Positions 28,354 to 36,753 of a stretch of 64,000 nt of DNA are shown here, piece after piece. How positions within the stretch are numbered: position 1 is the first letter of the stretch; the number at the start of each line of letters is the position of its first letter. Source of the stretch: Chryseobacterium rhizoplanae (GTDB lineage Bacteria > Bacteroidota > Bacteroidia > Flavobacteriales > Weeksellaceae); assembly GCF_900182655.1 (NCBI RefSeq), contig NZ_FXTC01000008.1:124001-188000 (forward strand), given 5' to 3'. Below the pieces are notes generated by a model. The model had not been told where the DNA came from, searched no databases, and saw only the letters and a list, made by a program, of their open reading frames with translations. The position numbers and the translations under genes were made by a program.

Positions 28354-29529
28354 CTATCTATGCTCAACATTAGTTTTTTCTATAGTGTAGTCACTTGAAA
28401 TTTCTTTCAGAGCATTCACCAATCTATCGATATCCGCTTTAGTCGTCATATGGCTGAAAGAGATTCTCAATGGTGTACAATGATCCATTTCGTCTTCAGA
28501 AAGTACCATCATCATCACCATTGAAGGTTTTGAAGCTCCTGATGAACAAGCACTCCCCTGAGAGATTGCAATTCCTTTCATATCCAGCTGAAGCCCTATC
28601 AATGGATTTTTGTATGGCAACAACGCACTTAAAACTGTATAAAGACTGTTTTCTTTTTCAGCACTTCTTCCATTGAATTTAATTCCTTCAATTTCAGCAG
28701 AAAGTCTTTCGATTGCATAATCTTTAATATCCTGCATATGGTTGGTATACTCATCCATATGATTCAGAGAAAGCTCTAACGCTTTACCCAATCCTACGAT
28801 ACCACTCACATTTTCTGTTCCGGCTCTAAGGCTTCTTTCCTGAGGTCCTCCGGTAATAATTCCTTTTAAACCTGTTGCCTTTCTGATAAACGCAAATCCA
28901 GCTCCTTTTGGCCCGTGAAACTTATGGGCACTACAGGAAGCGAAGTCTACAGGAATATCAGAGAAATCAAGATTCATATGAGCCATCGTCTGTACAGTAT
29001 CTGAGTGGAAAAGTGCATGATGCTCTTTGCACAGCTGGGCAACTTGTTTAAGATTAATGATATTTCCGATTTCGTTGTTGGCATGCATTAAGCTTACCAA
29101 TGTTTTTTTATCTGAAGCTTTTAACAGCTCTTCTAATTTTGTAAGGTCAATATCTCCTTTCTCATTCGGACGGATGTAGTTTACTTCTACTCCTTTTCTG
29201 CTTTTCATGTCCAGAATACTTTCAGAAACACATTTATGTTCCAGAGGAGAGCTGATGATCCTTTCTACTCCAAGGTGTTCTACCGAGGATTTGATGATCA
29301 TATTGTTGGATTCGGTCCCACAGGATGTAAAAATAATTTCAGCAGGAGTTACATGAAGATAGTCTGCAACCTGTCTTCTTACATTTTCAATAAGTATTTT
29401 TGCTTCCTGGCCAAAGCTGTGCGTTGAAGACGGGTTTCCGAAATTCATCTTCATAGTGCCCACCATTGCATCTATAACTTCTTCTGCAAGCGGAGTGGTT
29501 GCGGCATTATCTAAATATACTTTATCCAT
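28354..29529 (-). CDS. Cysteine desulfurase (NifS/IscS family)
   Basis: PLP enzyme of 391 residues that removes sulfur from cysteine for Fe-S clusters and thio-modification. It begins MDKVYLDNAATTPLAEEV, has GNPSSTHSFGQ, FTSCGTESNN, HANNEIGN, the PLP lysine in CSAHKFHGPKGAGF, RAGTENV, and the persulfide Cys in SQGSACSSG. The frame opens at 29598 but the ATG at 29529 gives the family N-terminus. It lies two bases after the PrcB-like gene, at the end of a run beginning with ubiA at 33546, so it may be co-transcribed with it. Confidence 0.95.
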   Translation of the reverse strand: MDKVYLDNAATTPLAEEVIDAMVGTMKMNFGNPSSTHSFGQEAKILIENVRRQVADYLHVTPAEIIFTSCGTESNNMIIKSSVEHLGVERIISSPLEHKCVSESILDMKSRKGVEVNYIRPNEKGDIDLTKLEELLKASDKKTLVSLMHANNEIGNIINLKQVAQLCKEHHALFHSDTVQTMAHMNLDFSDIPVDFASCSAHKFHGPKGAGFAFIRKATGLKGIITGGPQERSLRAGTENVSGIVGLGKALELSLNHMDEYTNHMQDIKDYAIERLSAEIEGIKFNGRSAEKENSLYTVLSALLPYKNPLIGLQLDMKGIAISQGSACSSGASKPSMVMMMVLSEDEMDHCTPLRISFSHMTTKADIDRLVNALKEISSDYTIEKTNVEHR

Positions 29530-29531
29530 TA

Positions 29532-29999
29532 TTATTTTGAATATTTTAATTCTACGGAGGTAAACTTGTAATCTGTGGGAACAGTAAAAATAAACCATGG
29601 GCTGGAGATCACCTGAATTTCCATACCACCGGAAGGTTCTCCAGCCGGAACTTCTACATAGAGAATTTGATTTTTCACAGATACTCCTTTGATTTCTTCA
29701 ATTTTGTGGCTTCCTGATCTGAAGGTTCCCAAATTGTATAAAACGACTTTCTTATTTTTCGGAAACTGAGGATATTTGATATAAGATTCTTTTCCCAGAT
29801 CTACGATACCAAAACTTCCCTGGATAATGTTACGAAACTCTTTTTCGTTTTCAATAATCTTAAAGCCAGGTTTATCTGTTCCTCCCTGAGATTCAGAAAC
29901 AAGGAGTTCAGTATTTCCCTGCATAGCAGAAGACTTCTGAGATGAAGCGCTTGCACAGCTCATCAATATTACTGCACATGCAATTAACAGGCTTTTCAT
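29532..29999 (-). CDS. Lipoprotein with PrcB-like C-terminal domain
   Basis: A small exported protein of 155 residues. MKSLLIACAVILMSCASASSQ is a lipoprotein signal with Cys15. The rest resembles the PrcB C-terminal (protease-complex subunit) domain: KKVVLYNLGTFRSGSHKIEEI, then VSVKNQILYVEVP, GGMEIQVISSPWFIFTVP. The assignment is by general pattern and is moderate. A role is unknown; it lies 24 bases after the HAD phosphatase gene and 2 before the desulfurase. Confidence 0.6.
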   Translation of the reverse strand: MKSLLIACAVILMSCASASSQKSSAMQGNTELLVSESQGGTDKPGFKIIENEKEFRNIIQGSFGIVDLGKESYIKYPQFPKNKKVVLYNLGTFRSGSHKIEEIKGVSVKNQILYVEVPAGEPSGGMEIQVISSPWFIFTVPTDYKFTSVELKYSK

Positions 30000-30023
30000 T
30001 TTTTACAATTTTATCTTCCAAAA

Positions 30024-30611
30024 TTAGTGAAAAAATTGATAATGTCCCTCATTTGCCCATTTCAACATTGCCCGATCCCCGGAAGTATCCCCAAATGCAA
30101 TAATTTTATCGTACTTAGAATTGTTTATTTCTTCTTTAATTCTTACCAGTTTTTCTTTCCCGTTACAGTTTTTCCCTACAAAATTTCCAGTGAAAATTCC
30201 GTTCTTAAACTCTGCCCGCGTAGAAACAAGCTCCATTTTAAGTTCCTCAGCGAAAGGCTTTACCCAAATATCTAAGGATGCGGTTACCAATAAACTTTGT
30301 GTATTATTCCTATCGATATTTTTTATAAAGTCTAATGCATTTTCCCTTACAATTTTAGGATAGTGAAGTTCAAAAAACTGTTTAGATTTCATTTCGATCT
30401 TTTCCTGGGTCTGCCCTTTTAAAATAGACCCGATAAAACTTTTTTTCACTTTTTCTGTTTCGGCAAGCTTTAACTTCAACAGAATAAAAAGCGGTACATG
30501 TCTTAAAAATTGTATCCGGTATTTTGTAGAATCGTAGAATTTAAGGTACATAAACATAGTATCCTTATAGGTCAAAGTTCCGTCAAAATCAAAACAATAC
30601 AACTTTTTCAT
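30024..30611 (-). CDS. HAD-superfamily (SerB-like) phosphatase, candidate polyprenyl-P-phosphoribose phosphatase
   Basis: A 195-residue HAD-IB hydrolase. Motif I is CFDFDGTLTYKD (nucleophile Asp8 and Asp10), a helical cap follows at about 25-85, motif II is LLVTASLD, motif III includes GKEKLVRIKE, and motif IV is IAFGDTSGDRAML. It should hydrolyse a phosphomonoester in the cytoplasm. It is the fourth gene of the cassette ubiA-dprE1-dprE2-phosphatase, six bases after the reductase. By context it is the likely enzyme that removes the 5-phosphate from polyprenylphosphoryl-5-phosphoribose; that role is inference. Confidence 0.85.
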   Translation of the reverse strand: MKKLYCFDFDGTLTYKDTMFMYLKFYDSTKYRIQFLRHVPLFILLKLKLAETEKVKKSFIGSILKGQTQEKIEMKSKQFFELHYPKIVRENALDFIKNIDRNNTQSLLVTASLDIWVKPFAEELKMELVSTRAEFKNGIFTGNFVGKNCNGKEKLVRIKEEINNSKYDKIIAFGDTSGDRAMLKWANEGHYQFFH

Positions 30612-30617
30612 TTCTTC

Positions 30618-31343
30618 TTAAAGCTTTAATTTCTTGAATATAAACTCAGGTATATTCCTGATAATCATCATAATAATACTCCAAACCGGCAAAACATATG
30701 CCACGTTTTTCTCCTTTTTGAAGGCTTTATAAATACAGGCAGCCGCCTGTTTCGGTGTTGCTGTCAGTTTCGGGTTCAAAGGCAGGCCTTCTGTCATTTT
30801 GGTTGCCATAAACCCTGGTTTTATCGTGAGAACGTGTACTTTTTTGTCAAAAAGATAGTTTCTCAAGCCACTCAAATAGGCTGTAAATGCTGCTTTTGCA
30901 CTTCCATAGATGAAATTACTCTGTCTTCCCCTGTCTCCTGCTACTGATGAGAGCCCAATGATCGTTCCGGATCTTCTGCTTTCAAATTTATGAGCAAAAT
31001 AATTCATTACAGGAACCAGTTTTGAATAATTAATGTCTATGATCCGTTCCGTATTCCTGTTGTCATACAGTCCTTCTTCTGTTCCTTCTCCCAAATATCC
31101 TACGGCACAAAATAATACATTTGAATTGATATTATCAAATCTGTTGTAATCAATTTCTTTGGTCAGATCCAGTTCAATAACTTCTGCCTGCTGCAGAAAC
31201 TTCACATCAATATGTCTTGCGAAGCGTTCTGTAGTTTCTTTATTTGAGGTAAAAAGATAGATTTTTTCAAACTTTTCTCCTTCCTGAAGTGCTTTTTCCA
31301 CAAAAGCCTGTGCCACTTCAGATGTACTTCCCAGAACTATCAT
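30618..31343 (-). CDS. Short-chain dehydrogenase, DprE2-like (polyprenylphosphoryl-2-keto-ribose reductase)
   Basis: A 241-residue NAD(P)H-dependent reductase. The coenzyme loop is VLGSTSEVAQAF, and the catalytic set is Ser132 (GLSSVAGDRGR), Tyr146 and Lys150 (YGSAK). The GLSSVAGDRGR block resembles mycobacterial DprE2. It would reduce the 2-keto sugar to the arabino form, completing a 2'-epimerisation. Its start overlaps the stop of the upstream oxidase by one base (TAATG), which fits a two-enzyme unit. It ends in a hydrophobic, basic tail (MMIIRNIPEFIFKKLKL) that may associate with the membrane. Confidence 0.87.
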   Translation of the reverse strand: MIVLGSTSEVAQAFVEKALQEGEKFEKIYLFTSNKETTERFARHIDVKFLQQAEVIELDLTKEIDYNRFDNINSNVLFCAVGYLGEGTEEGLYDNRNTERIIDINYSKLVPVMNYFAHKFESRRSGTIIGLSSVAGDRGRQSNFIYGSAKAAFTAYLSGLRNYLFDKKVHVLTIKPGFMATKMTEGLPLNPKLTATPKQAAACIYKAFKKEKNVAYVLPVWSIIMMIIRNIPEFIFKKLKL

Positions 31344-32662
31344 TATGAGTTGTTGTTTATGATTCTTTTGTGCTGTAAAGACACAAATTTAGGATTTTGA
31401 ATGTTTTTCAGATAATTGGTAAGCGATGATCTGCTCATACTGTCTTTGGTAAGGTAAATTCTTCCTCCGAACTCCTGAACAATTGCATCAAGCTGGTCTA
31501 CCAGTTTTTTCAGTTTTGAATTGACTTTAAAATCCAGAGCCAGTGTATACCCTTCAACAGGGAATGAGTTGTAAGCCTCCGGATTGTGTTTTCCAAAAAG
31601 TTTTAAAACTGCCAGGAATGATCCGTTTCCGCTTTTCGCGATCGTTTCAAGGATTCTTTTCATCCCTTCTTTTCCCGCTTCTTTAGGAATTACCATCTGA
31701 TATTGTATAAAACCGGATTTTCCGTAGATTTTGTTCCAATCATTAATAGCATCCAATGGATAGAAAAATGTTTCGTAATCAATAAAGTTTTTAACTTCTT
31801 TCTTAGACTGTTTTTTATAGTATAGCCAGTTGAAAACTTTTACCGTAAGGGCATTCAGCACAAATCCCGGAAAATAAAAAGGAACTGTAGGTGATAATTT
31901 TTTCTTTAATCTCAAAGGAGTTTTCGAAAATTTCTGGGGAAGTTCATGTTGAAAGGCATGTTCACCTCTCATCAGGATACTTCTTCCAATGTTTTTTCCT
32001 TTCTGAAGACAATCAATCCATGCAACGGTATAAGTCCAGTTTTCACTTTCATCAAACAGTTTAAAGATCTCATCCAGATTTTCTGCTTTGATACTTTCCT
32101 GACGAATGTATGCGGATTCTATATTTTTAAGCTTAAATTTTGCCGTAAGAATAATCCCTGTAAGTCCCATTCCACCAATGGTAGCCCAGAACTTCTCTGA
32201 ATTTTCTTCTCTGGAACAGGTAATAATTTCCCCGCTCTCGGTCATGAGTTTAAATTCAATCACATATTCTGAAAAACACCCTTCTGCATGATGGTTTTTT
32301 CCGTGAACATCAGAAGCTATAGCGCCTCCTACTGATACAAATTTTGTACCCGGAGTAACATACAGAAAATATCCCTGCGGAACAGCAATTTCCAGAACAT
32401 CTGAAAGCAGCACTCCGGATTCACATTCTATCACTCCGTTTAAACGGTCAAAATTGATAAACTTATTTAATTTTTTTGTTGAAAATATAGATTCTCCCAA
32501 CGAAGCATCTCCATAACATCTTCCGTTTCCTCTGGCAATAATTTCATTGTGATTGAGTACAAATTCTTTTATTTTTTTGAAACTGTCCTCTGATCTCATT
32601 TCTTTCTCTACTACCGGGAAATTACCCCAGTTTGTAACTTTCTGTGTGAAATTCGGCTTCAT
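31343..32662 (-). CDS. FAD-linked oxidase, DprE1-like (polyprenylphosphoryl-ribose 2'-oxidase)
   Basis: A 439-residue flavoprotein of the VAO/oxidoreductase type. FAD-binding motifs are GNGRCYGDASLG (45-56) and VGGAIASDVHGKNHH (111-125), the latter almost as in mycobacterial DprE1. The C-terminal half has LAVLKLFGKHN, FPVEGYTLALDF and EFGGRIYLTKDS. In M. tuberculosis the FP-x-x-G-x-x-x-C-x-DF block carries Cys387, the residue attacked by benzothiazinones; here the matching residue is Ala375. Genes upstream (UbiA) and downstream (DprE2-like) overlap it, by four and one bases. Confidence 0.9.
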   Translation of the reverse strand: MKPNFTQKVTNWGNFPVVEKEMRSEDSFKKIKEFVLNHNEIIARGNGRCYGDASLGESIFSTKKLNKFINFDRLNGVIECESGVLLSDVLEIAVPQGYFLYVTPGTKFVSVGGAIASDVHGKNHHAEGCFSEYVIEFKLMTESGEIITCSREENSEKFWATIGGMGLTGIILTAKFKLKNIESAYIRQESIKAENLDEIFKLFDESENWTYTVAWIDCLQKGKNIGRSILMRGEHAFQHELPQKFSKTPLRLKKKLSPTVPFYFPGFVLNALTVKVFNWLYYKKQSKKEVKNFIDYETFFYPLDAINDWNKIYGKSGFIQYQMVIPKEAGKEGMKRILETIAKSGNGSFLAVLKLFGKHNPEAYNSFPVEGYTLALDFKVNSKLKKLVDQLDAIVQEFGGRIYLTKDSMSRSSLTNYLKNIQNPKFVSLQHKRIINNNS

Positions 32663-33546
32663 TTCTTAAAATAAATTTGAATTAAAAATGCAGCTACCCA
32701 AAGTACCAGGGTAACCTGTATATAACGGTCCCGGTACACAATTTTTGTAGGAGACTCCGTTCTGTTGTAGACCAAAGTCTGCTGAAGGTATCTTAATAAG
32801 GCAAAAACCACGAAGATTACCGTATAAAAAACTCTTTCATGGAATCTTTCCTGAACTTCCGGAGACAGGGTAAACATCAGGTAACACACAATAGCCAGTG
32901 TAATAGAAATGGATAATGCAATATCTGCAAACTGAACATTATAGCCATCCAATGCCTTTCTTGTTTTTCCTGAAACCTGTGCGTTGATCAACTCTCCCCT
33001 TCTTTTTCCAATTGCAAGTACGAGTGCCAGTACAAATGTTAATAGAATAGCCCATTGTGAAATACTGATGCCTGTAATATAACCTCCAGCCAATACACGA
33101 AGTACAAATCCTATAGCAATAATAAAGATATCGATAATCGGAACATGTTTCAGTCTAAATGTATAGGCCAGATTCATCATCACATAGAAACCTATGATGA
33201 TAGCAAACTTCCAAAGCAACTCATGGAAGTAGAGCTGTGTGAAAAATACAAGAACAATATCTGTAATAACCAGACCGATAAGAATTCCTATAGCTGTTGC
33301 TTTTGAAATAGCTCCACTGGCTAAAGGTCTTCTCCTTTTTTCAGGATGTTTTCTGTCTGCTTCAATATCATTGTAATCATTCAGGATATACACAACACTG
33401 GCCGCAAGCGAAAATATAACAAATGCGAAAATGCTTTTGGTAAGCAGATCTATGTTGGTAATATTGCCTGAAAAGAAAAGAGGGACAAATACAAAAAGGT
33501 TTTTCACCCATTGCTCTACACGGAGCAGCTTTAAATATTTCTTCAT
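32659..33546 (-). CDS. UbiA-family prenyltransferase, polyprenyl-phosphate phosphoribosyltransferase-like
   Basis: An integral membrane protein of 295 residues with about eight or nine hydrophobic helices. It begins LKLLRVEQWVKNLFVF and has NDYND (56-60) followed by DRKHPEKRRRPLASG (64-78), and a second acidic region in a later loop. The QW-x-KN and DR-x-HP-x-K-x-x-RP patterns characterise decaprenyl-phosphate phosphoribosyltransferases, which use PRPP, rather than quinone-pathway UbiA enzymes. It is the first gene of the cassette. A -7 box (TATTTTTG, 33564-33571) lies 18 bases upstream. Confidence 0.9.
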   Translation of the reverse strand: MKKYLKLLRVEQWVKNLFVFVPLFFSGNITNIDLLTKSIFAFVIFSLAASVVYILNDYNDIEADRKHPEKRRRPLASGAISKATAIGILIGLVITDIVLVFFTQLYFHELLWKFAIIIGFYVMMNLAYTFRLKHVPIIDIFIIAIGFVLRVLAGGYITGISISQWAILLTFVLALVLAIGKRRGELINAQVSGKTRKALDGYNVQFADIALSISITLAIVCYLMFTLSPEVQERFHERVFYTVIFVVFALLRYLQQTLVYNRTESPTKIVYRDRYIQVTLVLWVAAFLIQIYFKK

Positions 33547-33563
33547 TTATGTTATTTCAAGTA

Positions 33564-33571
33564 CAAAAATA
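33564..33571 (-). promoter_or_regulatory. -7 box of the polyprenyl-sugar operon
   Basis: TATTTTTG on the minus strand matches TAnnTTTG, 18 bases before the UbiA start. The -33 element is not clear. Confidence 0.45.
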
Positions 33572-33600
33572 ATAAATTCAAAATTTCTAGCATAAAAATA

Positions 33601-33625
33601 CAAAAAAAACCGCCGGGGCGGTCTT
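33601..33625 (-). terminator. Terminator of the OmpA-family lipoprotein gene
   Basis: The minus strand reads GACCGCC, two bases, GGCGGTTTTTTTT: a strong GC hairpin with a T-run, 30 bases after the OmpA-family stop. Confidence 0.9.
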
Positions 33626-33653
33626 TTACGAAAATATTTATATGTAAAATTAA

Positions 33654-34343
33654 TTACTGCCCTTGTTTGGCATCGTTAATCATTTTTTCATTTGCAGTAA
33701 TGGCAAACTCTACTCTTCTGTTTTTAGCTCTTCCTTCATCAGTATCGTTGCTTGCAACCGGCATATTTTTACCTTCACCTTTTGTGAACATTCTGCCTGA
33801 AGCGATTCCTTTTCCTACTAAATAAGCTTTTACCGCATCTGCTCTTCTTTGAGAAAGCGACAAATTGTAAGCATCTTTACCTACGCTGTCTGTATATCCA
33901 TAGATATTGATATTAGTATCCGGGTTATTTGCTAATACTTGAGCAAGCTTATCAAGGTTAGTCTGTGCAAGAGAAGTAAGGTTTGAAGAGTCAAATGCAA
34001 AGTTAACGATGCTTTCATTCATTGTTACTTTAATACCGTCTCCTACTCTTTCTACCTGAGCACCTGGTAAAGTTTCTTTAATATCTCTGGCCTGCTTATC
34101 CATTTTGTTACCGATAACATTACCAGCTACACCACCGATAATACCACCTAATACAGCACCAATAGCTCCGTTTCCTCCTTTTCCTACATTGTTACCCAAG
34201 ATACCTCCAAGTACTGCTCCTGAAGCAACACCTACTGCTGTACCTCTTTGTTGGTGATTTGAATTCTGAACCGCCTCACAGCTTGTCAATAATAATGCTG
34301 ATGACAAGAAAAGGGCTCCTACGTATGTTTTATTAAAATTCAT
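33654..34343 (-). CDS. OmpA-family lipoprotein with glycine-zipper domain
   Basis: An outer-membrane lipoprotein of 229 residues that should bind peptidoglycan. The signal MNFNKTYVGALFLSSALLLTSC gives Cys22. Residues about 33-85 are a glycine-zipper (GVASGAVLGGILGNNVG, GAIGAVLGGIIGGVAGNVIG). The C-terminal OmpA domain has VNFAFDSSNLT, YGYTDSVGKDAYNLSLSQRRADAVKAYL with the diaminopimelate-binding Asp and Arg, and GRAKNRRVEF. The layout matches YiaD. It lies 25 bases after the lipocalin-like lipoprotein gene and shares its direction. Confidence 0.93.
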   Translation of the reverse strand: MNFNKTYVGALFLSSALLLTSCEAVQNSNHQQRGTAVGVASGAVLGGILGNNVGKGGNGAIGAVLGGIIGGVAGNVIGNKMDKQARDIKETLPGAQVERVGDGIKVTMNESIVNFAFDSSNLTSLAQTNLDKLAQVLANNPDTNINIYGYTDSVGKDAYNLSLSQRRADAVKAYLVGKGIASGRMFTKGEGKNMPVASNDTDEGRAKNRRVEFAITANEKMINDAKQGQ

Positions 34344-34368
34344 TTTTTTGATCTTTTATGTTGATAAA

Positions 34369-34860
34369 TTATTTCATTCCTGCTCTCTGGAAGTTGTAAA
34401 CTACTTTTACATTTCCTCCTTCAAAAGGAACATCTTGCTGAAGTGAAAACTGATCTGTAGACTGGTTGATTAACATCATTGTATACCCTGCAGTATTTTG
34501 TTTTGCTTTAGTACCTGAAGCAATTTTTTTAAACATAAACGTGTTACCGTCTTTTACTTCAAACTTGATAGGCTGTGTAATTGCCGGGCAATCTCCGCCA
34601 CCATTTAAAGTATACGCTCCTGTCCAGTTATTAGGAATCAGTCTCCAGTGGCTTCCTACGAAACACTGTGCGTCTGCACCTTCGTCAAAAGGTTTAATTT
34701 TATAACCTTTATCATAATCTATGCTTACAATCTGCCAGTCTCCTTTCATTTTCAGGAAGTCGGCTCTTTGATTTTGAGATGTAGCTGCTTTGTTAACAGA
34801 GGAACACGAAACTGCAAAAAGTGATGTTCCCAACATCCCTGCAAGTAGTAACTTTTTCAT
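34369..34860 (-). CDS. Lipocalin-like lipoprotein
   Basis: A 163-residue exported protein. MKKLLLAGMLGTSLFAVSC is a lipoprotein signal (Cys19). The mature part begins with the GDWQIVSIDYD motif typical of bacterial lipocalin-like domains and continues with alternating strands (HWRLIPNNWTGAYTLNG, TFMFKKIAS, YTMMLINQST). A small hydrophobic ligand or a cell-envelope structural role is possible. It lies just upstream of the OmpA-family gene and probably shares its transcript. Confidence 0.75.
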   Translation of the reverse strand: MKKLLLAGMLGTSLFAVSCSSVNKAATSQNQRADFLKMKGDWQIVSIDYDKGYKIKPFDEGADAQCFVGSHWRLIPNNWTGAYTLNGGGDCPAITQPIKFEVKDGNTFMFKKIASGTKAKQNTAGYTMMLINQSTDQFSLQQDVPFEGGNVKVVYNFQRAGMK

Positions 34861-34925
34861 TTTGTTGTTTATTATTTTGTTACTATAAAGTTACAAAAAA
34901 CCGTGCCAAAATTTAAAATAAAAAA

Positions 34926-34955
34926 TAAAAAGTCCGAAAAAATTCGGACTTTTTA
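34926..34955 (-). terminator. Terminator of the subtilase gene
   Basis: AAAAGTCCGAA and TTCGGACTTTTT form a hairpin with A- and T-runs on both sides, 30 bases after the subtilase stop. It could work in both directions. Confidence 0.85.
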
Positions 34956-34984
34956 TGGTTTCTCCTTAAAGACAGGGAGATAAA

Positions 34985-36667
34985 TTATTTTTTAACAGCC
35001 TTTTTTACGGATTTCGAAGGCTTAGCAGTGCTTGCCGGCTTTCCTTTGTAGAAATTAGTATAGGCGTATTCTGCAGCTTTTTTCAGGTCGATAACACCTC
35101 CGGCCTGCGATTGATCTGTAAATCCGTTTGCAGTACTTGCATTGCTGCTTTTTACAAGCGCTTCAATAATCTGATAAGGTTTAAGATCCGGCATATATGC
35201 TAATAAAACAGCAGCTCCTCCAGCTACCACAGGGGAAGCCATAGAGGTTCCCTGAAGGTATTTGTATTCGTTTTTAGGAACAGTAGAATAGATTTCTTCT
35301 CCCGGAGCGAAAACATTCACCATTTTTTTATTGTAGTTAGAGAAATCGGCTCTTAAAGCATTGTTTTTATTGGTACTTGCTCCTACTACAAGAACGTTGC
35401 TTACAAATGGTTTTTCATCAGTAACATTTTTAAAGTTGGTAGGATATGCCAAATGTTCTGCGACATCTTCATTTTCGTTACCAGCAGCTTTTACTAAAAG
35501 AACGCCTTTATCTTCAGCATATTTAAAAGCATCCCAAACTACATTTTTACCTGGAGAAACAGGTTTCCCGAAGCTCATATTTAAAACTTTTGCTCCGTTA
35601 TCTACTGCATATCTGATAGCGTTAGCAACGTCTTTATCTCTTTCATCACCATTCGGAACTGTTCTTACAGACATGATCTTAGCAACCTTTGAAGCTACCC
35701 CATGCTGAATTTCTTTTCCTTGCGGCAGTCCTGCAATAATTCCCGCTACGTGAGTTCCATGCTCTGCATCCGGTCCTTCGTAATGGTTGTTACCATAACT
35801 TTTTTCAGAATAGTCATCATAGTTATCACCTACAATTTCTTTTCTGGTATCATAGGAAAGGTCATATTGTTTTGCTGCCGGAGCAAAGTGGTCTATTGCC
35901 TCCTTCATCTCTTCTTTCATCTTTTTTTCAAATTCAGCGGAAGATTTTCCTTTGAATTCTGGACTTTGAGAAATCTGACCCAAAAATTCCAGTGCGATTG
36001 CATCTTTCTGGTCTGTAGGAGCTTTAATTGCTGAAAGTGTTTCAGCAGTGACAGGCTTACCTCCTAATAATTTTACCATATTAGGAATCAGCTCGTTCAG
36101 CATAGAATATGTTTTGAAATTCTGCTGAGCCTCGATACTTTTTTTATTGAACATATCTTTGGCCTTCATATACATATCAAACTCTTCTTTCATCTGAGCC
36201 TGATTTGCTTTATTTTTAGTGGAATCAGTTCCTTCAAAAACAGGTTTGTATTTGGCAACGACTCTTGTCACTTCCATATTGTCGATATCAACGTCACCGT
36301 TTTTACCTCCTATGAAGTTCCAGCCGTGTACATCATCAACATATCCGTTTCCGTCATCATCTTTACCATTTCCGGGAACTTCATTAGGGTTTGACCAAAG
36401 GTTCTTTACCAATCCGGGATGGTCTACCTGTACTCCACTATCCAAAACTCCTACCACAACGGTTTTAGGCTTCAGTCCTTTAGATTCTAAGTATTTATAA
36501 GCATTTTCCGTATTTACCCCATATACTTTTGAAGTTGCAAAATCTTTATGATACCATGTCATCAGATCTTTATCTTCGTTTGGATCAATACTTTTAGCTT
36601 TAGATTCCTGTGCAAAAGAAAAACTAAAACCTGCTAAAAAAACTGCAGCTAATAATACCTTTTTCAT
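34985..36667 (-). CDS. Exported subtilisin-family serine protease (S8)
   Basis: A protease of about 560 residues, secreted through Sec (MKKVLLAAVFLAGFSFSFAQ). The catalytic triad is visible: Asp in VVGVLDSGVQVDHPG, His in EHGTHVAGIIAG, and Ser in GTSMASPVVAGGAA. An insert of about 180 residues rich in Lys and Glu lies between the Asp and His motifs, longer than in classical subtilisins. The C-terminus ends in a Lys-rich tail rather than a type IX sorting domain. The ATG at 36667 gives the signal peptide; an in-frame upstream start at 36709 is unlikely. It has no partner gene. Confidence 0.93.
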   Translation of the reverse strand: MKKVLLAAVFLAGFSFSFAQESKAKSIDPNEDKDLMTWYHKDFATSKVYGVNTENAYKYLESKGLKPKTVVVGVLDSGVQVDHPGLVKNLWSNPNEVPGNGKDDDGNGYVDDVHGWNFIGGKNGDVDIDNMEVTRVVAKYKPVFEGTDSTKNKANQAQMKEEFDMYMKAKDMFNKKSIEAQQNFKTYSMLNELIPNMVKLLGGKPVTAETLSAIKAPTDQKDAIALEFLGQISQSPEFKGKSSAEFEKKMKEEMKEAIDHFAPAAKQYDLSYDTRKEIVGDNYDDYSEKSYGNNHYEGPDAEHGTHVAGIIAGLPQGKEIQHGVASKVAKIMSVRTVPNGDERDKDVANAIRYAVDNGAKVLNMSFGKPVSPGKNVVWDAFKYAEDKGVLLVKAAGNENEDVAEHLAYPTNFKNVTDEKPFVSNVLVVGASTNKNNALRADFSNYNKKMVNVFAPGEEIYSTVPKNEYKYLQGTSMASPVVAGGAAVLLAYMPDLKPYQIIEALVKSSNASTANGFTDQSQAGGVIDLKKAAEYAYTNFYKGKPASTAKPSKSVKKAVKK

Positions 36668-36753
36668 ATGTTGAAATTTATTTTTTAAAAGAGAGACACC
36701 AATCGCCAACTTCTTCTGTTCTATACTGAAATTTCACTAATAGCGATTGTATG

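Noticed and set aside
34985..36667. Type IX secretion substrate for the subtilase
   Set aside because: The C-terminus is a Lys/Ser-rich tail without the conserved C-terminal sorting domain motifs.
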